A DNA stretch of 64,000 nt from Minwuia sp. (GTDB taxonomy: Bacteria; Pseudomonadota; Alphaproteobacteria; Minwuiales; Minwuiaceae). Of the stretch, positions 56,173 through 64,000 are shown in pieces. The stretch covers positions 62,001 through 126,000 of the forward strand of contig JARGPL010000019.1 in the NCBI GenBank assembly GCA_029210175.1. The letters are read 5' to 3'. The notes under the pieces were generated by a model. It ran no database searches, had not been told where the DNA came from, and saw only the letters and a program-made list of their open reading frames with translations. Position numbers and translations under genes: made by a program. Every line of letters begins with the position of its first letter. The stretch's first letter is position 1.

Positions 56173-56813
56173 TGCTTTCCCTGTCAGACATCGATGTGGA
56201 CATCCAGTCCGCCCCCATCCTGCGCGGCCTGTCGATGGACGTGGGCGCGGGGCAGCTTGTCAGCCTGGTGGGCCGCAATGGCGCAGGCAAGACAACCACC
56301 ATGCGCACGATCATGGGCATGACGAAACCACGTGGCGGGGCGATCCGGTTCGATGGTGAAGCAATCACCGGCATGGCAGCCTATCGCCGTCCTGCCCTGG
56401 GGATCGGGTACATGCCGGAGGACCGCAGGCTGGTGCCGCAGCTGACGGTGGAGGAGAACATGGGGCTCCCCGCCTGGGTCAATGCAACGATCGACCAGCA
56501 GGCAGGATTGACGTTCATCTATGATCTGATGCCCGAACTCGACGCCATGAAGGACCGCAAGGCCCTGCTGCTTTCCGGTGGTCAGCAGAAGCTGGCAGCC
56601 CTGGGGCGTGCGTTGATGGCAGGCTCGCGCCTGCTGTTGCTGGATGAACCGTTCGAAGGTGTGGCCCCTGCGCTGGCCAACCGCTTGTCGGAAGTCATAG
56701 GCACCCCGCGCGAGAGCCAGCGTTCCATCCTGATCGCGCAATCGGAACTCAGCCAGTCGCGCGCGGTAGACGACAGGGAATATATCATTGAACGCGGTGC
56801 CATTGTAGACTGA
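56169..56813 (+). CDS. ABC transporter ATP-binding protein, LivF type
   Basis: This is a second ATPase of 214 residues. Walker A is GRNGAGKTTTMRT, the signature loop LSGGQQKLAALGRAL and Walker B LLLLDEPFEGV. IGYMPEDRRLVPQLTVEENM is typical of LivF. It ends at REYIIERGAIVD, about 15-20 residues earlier than many LivF proteins, so slight C-terminal truncation is possible. The gene is the last of the decayed transporter operon and lies 37 bp before the ligase gene. Confidence 0.9.
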   Translation: MMLSLSDIDVDIQSAPILRGLSMDVGAGQLVSLVGRNGAGKTTTMRTIMGMTKPRGGAIRFDGEAITGMAAYRRPALGIGYMPEDRRLVPQLTVEENMGLPAWVNATIDQQAGLTFIYDLMPELDAMKDRKALLLSGGQQKLAALGRALMAGSRLLLLDEPFEGVAPALANRLSEVIGTPRESQRSILIAQSELSQSRAVDDREYIIERGAIVD

Positions 56814-56850
56814 TCACATCCGCAGTGTTGATGAAGACGACGAGGCTGAT

Positions 56851-58509
56851 ATGACGACGGAAATCCAGGTTGAACCCTTTGCCCCGGCTGCTGAGTCCGC
56901 CGACCCGCGCATCCCGCGGCGCGACCATGTCGTGGTGCGCGACCTGATCGAGCGCTGGAATCGGGAGGCCCCGGACAAGGTCTTCGCGGTTCTGGATGAT
57001 GGCAGCACCTGGTCCTATGCCGAGTTCCGCAGGCTGGTCCTGCAGACGGCACTTGGCCTGCAGCAGCAGGGCGTGAAACAGGGCGACCATGTGGTCGTCT
57101 GGATGCCGAATTCGCCGGCCAACATCCGGATTTTCATGGCGCTGAACTATCTCGGCGCAGTCTATGTCGGCATCAACACCAGCTATCGCGGCAGCTTGCT
57201 GGCTCATGTGCTGAAGACATCGGATGCCCGTCTGATCATCGCCCACGCAGAACTCGCACCGCGCCTGTCGGAGATCGATACGGCGGATCTGCAAACGGTG
57301 ATTTCGGTCGCCGGCAGCATCGGGATCGATGGCCTGACCTGTGTCACCTACGAGGACACGCTGTTGCCGGAAAGCGGCACGATAGCAGCGCCGGAACGTA
57401 CCATCGAACCCTGGGACCCGCACCAGATCATCTACACATCCGGCACCACGGGGCCGTCCAAGGCGGTGATGTGTTCCTACCTGCATATCTATTCGAACGC
57501 CGGCCCTGAATCCTGGCCCTGCATCACCGGGGAAGACCGGTTTCTGATCAACCTGCCGCTGTTCCACATCGGTGGATCGGGCCTGACATACAACATGCTG
57601 GTCCGCGGTGGCTCCATCACCCTGGTGGAGCGGTTCGACACAACCTCCTTCTGGGAGGTCATTCGCAAGACAGAGACCACGGCGACCTTCCTGCTGGGCG
57701 TGATGGCGCAGTTCATCGAAAAACTGCCCCCTGCCCCCGACGATGCCGACAACCCGCTGAAGGTCATGTTCATGGTTCCTCTGGCCGGAGACATCAAGGC
57801 GTTCTCGGCGCGGTTCGGGGTCGATGTCTATACCATCTTCAACATGACCGAGGTTTCGACACCGATCTTCTCCGAACCCAACCCGGAAGTGCGCGGCACC
57901 TGCGGCAAGGCCCGTGCGGGCGTGGAAGTCCGTCTGGTCGATGACAATGACTGCGAGGTGGCGCTGGGCGAGATCGGCGAGATGATCGTGCGCACCGACC
58001 GCCCGTGGGCCATGAATTCCGGATATTACAACAATGCAGAGGCAACGGCGAAAGCCTGGCGCAATGGCTGGTTCCACACCGGTGATGCATTCCGCATGGA
58101 CGCCGAGGGCAATTTCTATTTCGTTGACCGGATGAAGGACGCAATCCGTCGCCGGGGTGAGAACATCTCCTCCTTCGAGGTGGAATCGGATGTCGGGGCG
58201 CACCCGGACGTGCGGGAGGTTGCGGCCATCGCCGTACCGAACGAGATGAGCGAGGATGAGGTCATGGTGGTCGTGGCCCCGGTCGAGGGCCACACGATCG
58301 ATCCCGTCGATCTGATCGAATTCCTCAAGCCACGCATGGCCCACTTCATGGTGCCCCGCTATATCCGCATCGTCGATGAACTGCCGAAGACACCGACGGC
58401 CAAGGTGCAGAAGGCAATGCTGCGCGAACAGGCGGTCACGAACGATACATGGGACCGGGAAGCTGCAGGCATCCGCCTGAAGGGGGACCGCCTGTCAAAG
58501 GCATCCTGA
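56851..58509 (+). CDS. AMP-dependent acyl-CoA ligase (CaiC-like)
   Basis: This ANL-family enzyme of 552 residues activates a carboxylic acid as an acyl-adenylate and transfers it to CoA. IIYTSGTTGPSKAVMCSYLH is the P-loop motif, NMTEVSTPIF the A5 motif, and DRMKDAIRRRGENISSFEVE and PTAKVQKAMLRE carry the hinge and the catalytic lysine. The N-terminal RDLIERWNREAPDKVF resembles crotonobetaine or carnitine CoA-ligase and medium-chain ligases. It follows the transporter and precedes an enoyl-CoA hydratase, so it probably activates the product of ring opening. Confidence 0.93.
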   Translation: MTTEIQVEPFAPAAESADPRIPRRDHVVVRDLIERWNREAPDKVFAVLDDGSTWSYAEFRRLVLQTALGLQQQGVKQGDHVVVWMPNSPANIRIFMALNYLGAVYVGINTSYRGSLLAHVLKTSDARLIIAHAELAPRLSEIDTADLQTVISVAGSIGIDGLTCVTYEDTLLPESGTIAAPERTIEPWDPHQIIYTSGTTGPSKAVMCSYLHIYSNAGPESWPCITGEDRFLINLPLFHIGGSGLTYNMLVRGGSITLVERFDTTSFWEVIRKTETTATFLLGVMAQFIEKLPPAPDDADNPLKVMFMVPLAGDIKAFSARFGVDVYTIFNMTEVSTPIFSEPNPEVRGTCGKARAGVEVRLVDDNDCEVALGEIGEMIVRTDRPWAMNSGYYNNAEATAKAWRNGWFHTGDAFRMDAEGNFYFVDRMKDAIRRRGENISSFEVESDVGAHPDVREVAAIAVPNEMSEDEVMVVVAPVEGHTIDPVDLIEFLKPRMAHFMVPRYIRIVDELPKTPTAKVQKAMLREQAVTNDTWDREAAGIRLKGDRLSKAS

Positions 58510-58540
58510 CCGCCACGGCACCTTGACCGCCACGGAACCT
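58507..58540. repeat. Two-copy 17-bp tandem repeat
   Basis: The unit TGACCGCCACGG(C/A)ACCT occurs twice, at 58507-58523 and 58524-58540, with one mismatch, and a third partial TGACCG follows. It starts within the last codon/stop of the ligase gene (tga at 58507-58509), so the duplication has probably not altered the protein. Confidence 0.7.
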
Positions 58541-58590
58541 TGACCGGATTGGTCCCGAATTGATAAAGCGTTGAATGGGGAGGATACGCA

Positions 58591-59367
58591 ATGACCGCTT
58601 ATGGCAGCTACGAAGACCTTGGGGTAACCTTGGAAGACAATGTCGCGATCGTGGAGATTCAGCGTCCGCCGCACAACTTCTTCAATTTCGCCCTGATCGG
58701 CGCCATCGCCAGCGCGTTCGAGGATCTGGGGGATGACGCCAACTGCCGCGCCATCGTTCTGTGCGCCCAGGGCAAGTCATTCTGCGCCGGGGCCGATTTC
58801 AGCGGCGACGACAGCAAGAACATCGGCAAGGGTGGTGATCTCTATCAGGAGGCCGTTCGCCTGTTCCGCACCTCGAAGCCGGTGATCGGTGCCATTCAGG
58901 GTGCGGCCATCGGTGGTGGTCTCGGACTGGCCATGATGCCGGATTTCCGCGTCGCCTGCCCCGAAGCGCGATTTGCCGCCAATTTCACCCGCCTGGGCTT
59001 CCATCCCGGTTTCGGCCTGACGACGACCCTGCCGGAAGTCATCGGCACGTCGAAGGCCAACCTGATGTTCTATACCTCGCGCCGTATCAAGGGCGAGGAA
59101 GCGCTGCAGATGGGACTGGTGGACGTTCTTGTCCCGCAGGACGAACTGCGCGGCGCTGCCATGGCGCTGGCCGCCGAGATCGCCGAGAACTCACCGCTTG
59201 GCGTGCTGGAAACCCGCGCGACCATGCGTGCAGGACTGGCGGAGCGCGTGAAGGCCGCGACCGACCATGAACTGGCCGTTCAGGACAAGCTTCGCACCAC
59301 GGAAGATTTCGCGGAGGGCATCAAGGCCACCGCCGAACGCCGCGTCCCCAACTTCAAGGGCCGTTGA
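58591..59367 (+). CDS. Enoyl-CoA hydratase/isomerase family protein
   Basis: This is a crotonase-fold enzyme of 258 residues. The two oxyanion-hole segments are CAQGKSFCAGADFSGDD and GAAIGGGLGLAMMPDFRVA, followed by ARFAANFTRLGFHPGFGLTT. It probably hydrates an enoyl-CoA made by an acyl-CoA dehydrogenase. GGGGAGGA precedes the ATG. It lies 81 bp after the ligase gene and belongs to the same catabolic cluster. Confidence 0.94.
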   Translation: MTAYGSYEDLGVTLEDNVAIVEIQRPPHNFFNFALIGAIASAFEDLGDDANCRAIVLCAQGKSFCAGADFSGDDSKNIGKGGDLYQEAVRLFRTSKPVIGAIQGAAIGGGLGLAMMPDFRVACPEARFAANFTRLGFHPGFGLTTTLPEVIGTSKANLMFYTSRRIKGEEALQMGLVDVLVPQDELRGAAMALAAEIAENSPLGVLETRATMRAGLAERVKAATDHELAVQDKLRTTEDFAEGIKATAERRVPNFKGR

Positions 59368-59408
59368 GAACGATCGCAGACTGAATATGCCGGATCATCG
59401 GCTTCGCC

Positions 59409-59452
59409 GTTCACCCCCATCCCGACCTTCCCCCGTCGAAGGGGAAGGGGAA
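59409..59452. repeat. REP-like GC-rich intergenic palindrome
   Basis: TTCACCCCCATCCCGACCTT followed by CCCCCGTCGAAGGGGAAGGG forms a strong hairpin (CTTCCCC...GGGGAAG). The sequence has the form of the dispersed intergenic palindromes common in alphaproteobacterial genomes, which often start CCCTCATCC. It sits between converging genes, where it may also act as a terminator. Only one copy is in this window. Confidence 0.55.
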
Positions 59453-59480
59453 GAGGTGTTCGGATCAGGTTGCCCTGGGG

Positions 59481-60632
59481 TCAGACTGTTTCTTCGGCTC
59501 CAAGGATGACTGTGGCCTGACTGGACAGGTAGCCGCCGCTGCCGTGCGCCAGTCCCAGTTTCGCGCCCTCCACCTGTCGGACGCCGGCGGTGCCCGTGAC
59601 CTGTTGTGTGGCTTCCACCAGGGTGAACAGCCCGTACATGCCCGGATGAACGCAGGACAGGCCGCCGCCGTTGGTGTTCACCGGTTGCGCGCCGCCGGGT
59701 GCGGTATGGCCGTTTTCGAAGAATGCCCCGCCCTCTCCCTTCGCGCAGAACCCGAGGTCTTCCATGAACAGGACCGGGTTGATGGTGAAGGCGTCATAGA
59801 GTTCGACCACATCGATGTCGGACGGTTTCACACCGGCCTGCGCAAATGCCTGCGGCCCGCTTTCGCATGCCGCGGTAACGGTCAGGTCCGGCATCTGCGA
59901 GATGTTGTGGTGGAACGTGGCCGCCGCCGCGCCCAGCACATAGGCCGGCGCCTTCGTGTGATCCTTTGCCCGGTCGGCACGGGTCACGACGATGGCGGCA
60001 CCGCCGTCTGTTACCAGGCAGCAATCGCGGATACCCAGCGGTGTCGAGACGCGCCGGGCGGACAGCACGTCATCCACGCTCAGGTCGCCCTGCATCCAGG
60101 CATCGGGGTTCAGGTTGGCCCACTGCCGGGCCGACACGGCGACTTCTGCCAGTTGCTCCGGCGTTGTGCCATATTCATGCATGTGGCGCGACGCAGCCAG
60201 CGCATAGGCGGACACGGGCAGACGCGGCTTGTAGGGGCCTTCATAGGGGTCGGCACCAGACGGCGTGACCAATTTCCCCGCGCCTGACAGCTGGTTGCTG
60301 CCATAGGCGATCAGGGCCACATCACAGAGGCCAGCGTCGAGGGCCAGGCAGGCCGACTGCAGGTGTGTCAGGAACGCCGAACCGCCGGTGCGATTGTTCT
60401 CCGTGATCTTCGGCTGAATACCCAGATATTCAGCGAAGGTGAGGCCGGAGAGGAAATTGTCTGGCAGGCAGATGAACAGCGCATCGACGTCGCCGGGCTG
60501 CATCCCAGCGGCGGAGAGCGCCCTCACACTGGCGTTGACGGCGATGTCCATGCTGCTGAGGCCGGGGTTCTTGCCAATGCCGTAGGTGGCGGAGCCAACG
60601 ATTGCCGTCCTGCCGCGCGGGAATCCATTCAT
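59481..60632 (-). CDS. Thiolase-like protein (SCP-x/Ltp2 type)
   Basis: This is a thiolase-fold protein of 383 residues that acts on acyl-CoA. At the place of the nucleophilic cysteine the sequence is ENNRTGGSAFLTHLQSA, without Cys. The histidine loop is NGGGLSCVHPGMYGLFTLVE, and the final loop LGLAHGSGGYLSSQ also lacks the second cysteine. This resembles the Ltp2-type retro-aldolases that pair with a DUF35 domain, rather than a normal 3-ketoacyl-CoA thiolase. It lies 18 bp after the DUF35 gene on the same strand. Confidence 0.88.
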   Translation of the reverse strand: MNGFPRGRTAIVGSATYGIGKNPGLSSMDIAVNASVRALSAAGMQPGDVDALFICLPDNFLSGLTFAEYLGIQPKITENNRTGGSAFLTHLQSACLALDAGLCDVALIAYGSNQLSGAGKLVTPSGADPYEGPYKPRLPVSAYALAASRHMHEYGTTPEQLAEVAVSARQWANLNPDAWMQGDLSVDDVLSARRVSTPLGIRDCCLVTDGGAAIVVTRADRAKDHTKAPAYVLGAAAATFHHNISQMPDLTVTAACESGPQAFAQAGVKPSDIDVVELYDAFTINPVLFMEDLGFCAKGEGGAFFENGHTAPGGAQPVNTNGGGLSCVHPGMYGLFTLVEATQQVTGTAGVRQVEGAKLGLAHGSGGYLSSQATVILGAEETV

Positions 60633-60650
60633 GATCTGATCCTCAATGCT

Positions 60651-61028
60651 TCACGCGGGGTCGAAGACGAGCAGCGGGCTGCCGTCTTCATCAATGATGC
60701 GGGCCTTGACGGCCATGCCAATCTGCACGTCCTCGGCCGCCACACCTTCGACGCGGCTCATCATCCGCGGCCCTTCGGCCAGATCGATCAGCGCAACATT
60801 GTAAGGTGGCGTTGGCGGGCGCTGGTTGACGGCAGTCGATGCGTAGACCCTGCCCTCACCCGATGCCTCGACCCATTCAAGGTCGGTGTTGCCGGTCACC
60901 GGTTCGGCGACACGCGGGTAGAACATGCATTTGCCGCTGGAGCGACTGCGCAACAGCATGAAGCGCCCATCCGCCAGATGCGCGCGATATTCCTGTTCCG
61001 GCCTGATACCGGTCGGCTGTTCGGTCAT
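60651..61028 (-). CDS. DUF35/OB-fold acyl-CoA-associated protein
   Basis: This OB-fold protein of 125 residues is of the type that binds acyl-CoA next to thiolase-like enzymes. Family members usually have a CxxC...CxxC zinc ribbon; here only one Cys remains (SGKCMFYPRV) and the second pair is replaced by AEPVTGNTDLEW, so the zinc site appears lost. The OB-fold part begins with EASGEGRVYASTAVNQRPPT. ATG 61028 follows GGGGGGAGGG. It is the upstream partner of the thiolase-like gene. Confidence 0.88.
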   Translation of the reverse strand: MTEQPTGIRPEQEYRAHLADGRFMLLRSRSSGKCMFYPRVAEPVTGNTDLEWVEASGEGRVYASTAVNQRPPTPPYNVALIDLAEGPRMMSRVEGVAAEDVQIGMAVKARIIDEDGSPLLVFDPA

Positions 61029-61161
61029 GCTGCCCTCCCCCCAAGCACTTGAAACATGGCCAACCTGACGCAAGCGGACCGCCCGCGCAACGGCGCGATG
61101 TGCATGTTAGCCTTGCCGTCATCACGGTGACGACCGGATGCAATGCAGGGGAGCAGGCAAC

Positions 61162-62115
61162 ATGAAGATCGGAATTCTGGACGACTATCAGGACGCAACG
61201 CGCGTCTATGCAGACTGGAGCAGGCTTCCATCAGAAGCGGAACTGGTGATCCTGAACGAGAACATCCCCGATCCGCTGGCGCTTGCTGCCCGACTGGGCG
61301 ATGTCGAGATCCTGTGTGTCATGCGCGAACGCACCCCGGTCACGGACACGCTGATGCAGAAATTGCCGGACCTGCGGTTGATCGTGACGACAGGCATGTG
61401 GAACGCAGCCATCGACATGGACGCGGCCAAGCGCCGAAACATCACTGTCTGCGGCACCGGTGGCCCGGGGCATCCAACAGCGGAACTGACGTTCACATTG
61501 CTGCTGATGCTGGCACGGCAGATGCCAAAGCAGATGGCGGCACTGGCCAGCGGGGGCTGGCAGCCGCCCGAGATCGGACACAGCCTCGCCGGCGCGACGC
61601 TCGGCCTGATCGGTCTGGGAAAACTGGGCGGCCGGGTGGCTGGCTACGCGAAGGCATTCGGCATGAACGTGGTGGCGTGGAGCGCCAACCTGACCGATGC
61701 ACGTGCGGCAGAGGTCGGGGTGAAACGCGTCACCTTCAACGAACTGCTCGCCACATCCGATCATGTCTCGGTTCACGTCCGCCTGTCGGATCGGACGAAT
61801 GGCCTGCTGGATGCGGCTGCAATCAGCCGCATGAAACCTGGCGCGACCCTGATCAATACATCGCGCGGTCCCAACATCGACGCGCCTGCGATGATCGCGG
61901 CTCTGGAGTCAGGCGCGCTTTCCGGCGCCGGAATCGATGTCTACGCGCAGGAGCCCCTGCCCGCCGACGATCCCATCCGCAAGGCGCCAAACGTGATCCT
62001 GACACCGCATGTCGGGTACGTATCCGACGACACCTGGCAGATGTTTCACGCGCAGATGCTGGAAAACATTCTGGGGTTTCTGGACGGAAACCCTCATCGC
62101 GTCATCAGCGACTGA
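61162..62115 (+). CDS. D-2-hydroxyacid dehydrogenase
   Basis: This NAD-dependent dehydrogenase of 317 residues has the Rossmann motif GLIGLGKLGGRVAGYAKAF. The catalytic residues are Arg in INTSRGPNIDAPA, Glu in YAQEPLP and His in LTPHVGYVSDD. Substrates of the family include D-lactate, D-glycerate, D-3-phosphoglycerate and formate, so the substrate is unclear. ATG 61162 follows GGGGAG. It diverges from the DUF35 gene and is not obviously part of the cluster. Confidence 0.93.
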   Translation: MKIGILDDYQDATRVYADWSRLPSEAELVILNENIPDPLALAARLGDVEILCVMRERTPVTDTLMQKLPDLRLIVTTGMWNAAIDMDAAKRRNITVCGTGGPGHPTAELTFTLLLMLARQMPKQMAALASGGWQPPEIGHSLAGATLGLIGLGKLGGRVAGYAKAFGMNVVAWSANLTDARAAEVGVKRVTFNELLATSDHVSVHVRLSDRTNGLLDAAAISRMKPGATLINTSRGPNIDAPAMIAALESGALSGAGIDVYAQEPLPADDPIRKAPNVILTPHVGYVSDDTWQMFHAQMLENILGFLDGNPHRVISD

Positions 62116-62184
62116 GGGGTGCCGGACCAGGCAGCTTGCCGTCACCCCTGCACTCAGGGGTGACGGCAGCAGGTACGTTCAGGA

Positions 62185-63051
62185 TCAGCTCGGGGCTTCG
62201 ATCTTGTCCTGGGTCTTGGTCTCGAAATCGCTGGCGTCGTGGCGTTCGCGCAGCTGTGATGCCGGATCACCGAAGGAACGATTGACCATGCGGCCACGCT
62301 TGACCGCCGGGCGTGCACCGATCTCCTTGGTCCAGCGGTTCATGTGCTTGTAGGACGCGGTGTCCAGGAACTCCGCCGCTTCATAGACGGCATTGTTCAC
62401 CAGCGCGCCGTACCAGGGCCAGATTGCCATGTCGGCAATGGTGTACGCGTCACCGGCGATGAACCTGTTGTCGGCAAGCTGGCGGTCCAGCACGTCCAGC
62501 TGCCGCTTCACTTCCATCGCGAAGCGGTTGATGGGGTATTCCATCTTCGACGGCGCATAGGCGTAGAAGTGACCGAAGCCGCCGCCCAGATACGGGGCGC
62601 TGCCCATCTGCCAGAACAGCCAGTTGAGGGTTTCGGCCCGCTTCGCCGGATCCGTCGGCATGAACGCACCAAACTTTTCCGCCAGGTACAGCAGGATGCT
62701 GCCGGATTCGAACAGCCGTGTCGGCGTCGGCGTGCTGTGATCCATCAGTGCCGGTATCTTCGAGTTCGGGTTGATGGCAACGAAGTCACTGCCGAACTGG
62801 TTGCCTTCACCGATATTGATCAGCCAGGCATCATATTCCGCACCGGTGTGACCTGCCGCCAGCAGTTCCTCCAGCAAGACCGTGACCTTCACGCCATTGG
62901 GTGTCGCCAGCGAATAGAGCTGCAGCGGATGCTTGCCGACCGGCAGTTCCTTGTCATGCGTTGCACCGGCGATGGGACGGTTGATGTTGGCAAACTTGCC
63001 GCCACTCTCCGCATCCCATGTCCAGACTTTCGGCGGGGTGTATTCGGTCAT
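62185..63051 (-). CDS. Glutathione S-transferase family protein (YghU-like)
   Basis: This 288-residue protein has an N-terminal thioredoxin-fold glutathione site and a C-terminal all-helical domain. WTWDAESGGKFANINRPIAG and LYSLATPNGVKVTVLLEELL match the long N-terminal form of YghU and YfcG, which act as disulfide-bond reductases of glutathione disulfide. NPNSKIPALMD and FESGSILLYLAEKFG are the cis-Pro and Ser-bearing segments. The ATG at 63051 was chosen over the open frame to 63096. Confidence 0.93.
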   Translation of the reverse strand: MTEYTPPKVWTWDAESGGKFANINRPIAGATHDKELPVGKHPLQLYSLATPNGVKVTVLLEELLAAGHTGAEYDAWLINIGEGNQFGSDFVAINPNSKIPALMDHSTPTPTRLFESGSILLYLAEKFGAFMPTDPAKRAETLNWLFWQMGSAPYLGGGFGHFYAYAPSKMEYPINRFAMEVKRQLDVLDRQLADNRFIAGDAYTIADMAIWPWYGALVNNAVYEAAEFLDTASYKHMNRWTKEIGARPAVKRGRMVNRSFGDPASQLRERHDASDFETKTQDKIEAPS

Positions 63052-63290
63052 GATCTGAAATCTCTTTCTGTCTTGATTGTGACGGACCCGGGGCACGCAT
63101 CACTCTTCGCAAATGGCTCCTCTGCCGCGTGCCGATCCTGGTCGGGATCGTGCGGCCTGCCCCTTCATCTAGCCATCCTGCCACGAAAGGAAAGCCCCTG
63201 AAGCCGTCTTTGCAGCGGCCACACAACAGCTTGAAATACCCTGCATTCAGCCGGAAGGTGGCAGCCACTTCAGTTGTCGGGAGAACAATC

Positions 63291-64000
63291 ATGGCCAGCG
63301 GCACGGTTACGGAAACCATCGACAGGGACGCCATTCGCCGGAAATATCTGGCCGAACGGGACAAGCGTGTGCGCAGCGATGGCAACAGCCAGTACCTGCG
63401 GCTGGAGGGACAGCTGGCGCACTATCTCGACGACCCGTACACACCCCGCACCGAACGGGACGCGAAGACTGACCATGTGACATTTGCCTTCATCGGCGGC
63501 GGTTTCGCGGGCCTTGTCACGGGTGCCCGACTGGTCGAGGCCGGTATCAGGGATGTGCGCATCATCGAAAAGGGCGGGGACTTCGGTGGCACCTGGTACT
63601 GGAACCGCTACCCCGGTGCCCAGTGCGATACCGCGTCGATGATCTACATGCCAATGCTGGAAGAGACCGGGCACATGCCAAGCGAGAAATACGCGCATGC
63701 ACCGGAAATACTGGCCCATTGCCATCGCATCGGTCGCCAGTACGGCCTCTACGACAACGCCCTGTTCCATACCGAGGTTTCATCGCTGGTCTGGGACCAG
63801 GCGCAGCAGCACTGGCTGGTGGAGACCAATCGCGGCGATACCTTCACGGCGCAGTTTGTTGGCATGGGCACCGGACCGCTGCATGTCCCGAAACTGCCCG
63901 GCATTCCGGGGATCGCGGATTTTGCAGGCCATTCCTTCCACACCAGCCGCTGGGACTATGACTATACCGGTGGCGATCCGGCGGGCGCACCGCTGGACCG
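63291..64000 (+). CDS. Baeyer-Villiger flavin monooxygenase, N-terminal part
   Basis: The frame is open from ATG 63291 to the end of the window, so the gene is truncated at its 3' side after 236 residues. The FAD loop FIGGGFAGLV has Gly69, 71 and 74. GTWYWNRYPGAQCDTASMIY and the start of the fingerprint FAGHSFHTSRWD match cyclohexanone- and cyclopentadecanone-type enzymes. The start has GGGAGAA upstream. It is the second Baeyer-Villiger enzyme in the window, about 12 kb from the first, and differs from it in the N-terminal extension. Confidence 0.93.
   Translation, partial: MASGTVTETIDRDAIRRKYLAERDKRVRSDGNSQYLRLEGQLAHYLDDPYTPRTERDAKTDHVTFAFIGGGFAGLVTGARLVEAGIRDVRIIEKGGDFGGTWYWNRYPGAQCDTASMIYMPMLEETGHMPSEKYAHAPEILAHCHRIGRQYGLYDNALFHTEVSSLVWDQAQQHWLVETNRGDTFTAQFVGMGTGPLHVPKLPGIPGIADFAGHSFHTSRWDYDYTGGDPAGAPLD

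Noticed and set aside
56785-58344. A 519-codon open frame antisense to the acyl-CoA ligase
   Set aside because: It is a shadow of the ligase gene with low-complexity His/Asp-rich composition and no motif.

Overview
The window is GC-rich, densely packed chromosomal DNA from an alphaproteobacterium. Three things support this: the bamB-der junction, the aroQ-accB-accC-aat order, and the coxB-ctaD-ctaB-coxF-ctaG-ctaE-DUF983-surf1 operon together with an Hsp20/DUF1150 pair. The many acyl-CoA, cytochrome P450, Baeyer-Villiger monooxygenase and CaiB-type genes point to a heterotroph that degrades lipid-like or cyclic compounds. I cannot name the genus; a Rhodospirillales-like lineage is only a guess. 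I see no prophage, CRISPR array or intact insertion sequence.

Layout. 1-12 kb: the end of bamB, der, a P450, a CaiB-type CoA-transferase, an acyl-CoA dehydrogenase, hydrolase, MFS transporter, phosphotransferase and enoyl-CoA hydratase. 10.1-13.1 kb: a tight three-gene operon (PLP lyase, M24 peptidase-like hydrolase, Asp/Glu-racemase-like protein). 13.2-16.6 kb: a glycosyltransferase/FkbM methyltransferase pair and a small secreted metal-handling cluster (Met/Cys-rich protein, DUF411 protein, cytochrome c, small membrane protein). 16.7-28 kb: mostly housekeeping genes (Hsp20/DUF1150, aroA, aat, accC, accB, aroQ, a thiS-thiG fusion, mreB, an orphan ATP-grasp protein, and ribB behind an FMN riboswitch). 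28-33.6 kb: hydrolase, cyclic-nucleotide-binding/acyltransferase fusion, amidase, and an epimerase with a divergent LysR regulator. 33.8-42.2 kb: the aa3 cytochrome oxidase operon, ending in SURF1 and an M32 carboxypeptidase. 42.2-48.8 kb: a luciferase-like oxidoreductase, a possible 2-oxoglutarate dioxygenase, and a type I secretion system without a visible substrate. 48.9-51.2 kb: an IS481 scar fused to the tail of a destroyed gene, rlmE, a Ppx/GppA phosphatase and tRNA-Gln. 51.5-64 kb: a catabolic region with two Baeyer-Villiger monooxygenases, a decayed branched-chain-type ABC transporter, an acyl-CoA ligase, enoyl-CoA hydratase, a cysteine-less thiolase-like protein with a DUF35 partner, a D-2-hydroxyacid dehydrogenase and a glutathione transferase.

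The observations I rate highest are: a second, shortened subunit-III-like membrane protein inside the cytochrome oxidase operon; the PLP lyase/M24/racemase operon, which resembles but does not match hydroxyectoine utilisation; the local decay of three of five transporter genes while their ATPases stay open; the thiolase-like/DUF35 pair lacking both the expected cysteines and the zinc ribbon; the cNMP-sensor/acyltransferase fusion; the orphan ATP-grasp protein behind mreB; and a perfect 26-bp palindrome covering the start codon of the LysR gene. No single locus is clearly an undescribed system. All assignments come from reading motifs by eye, without database searches.
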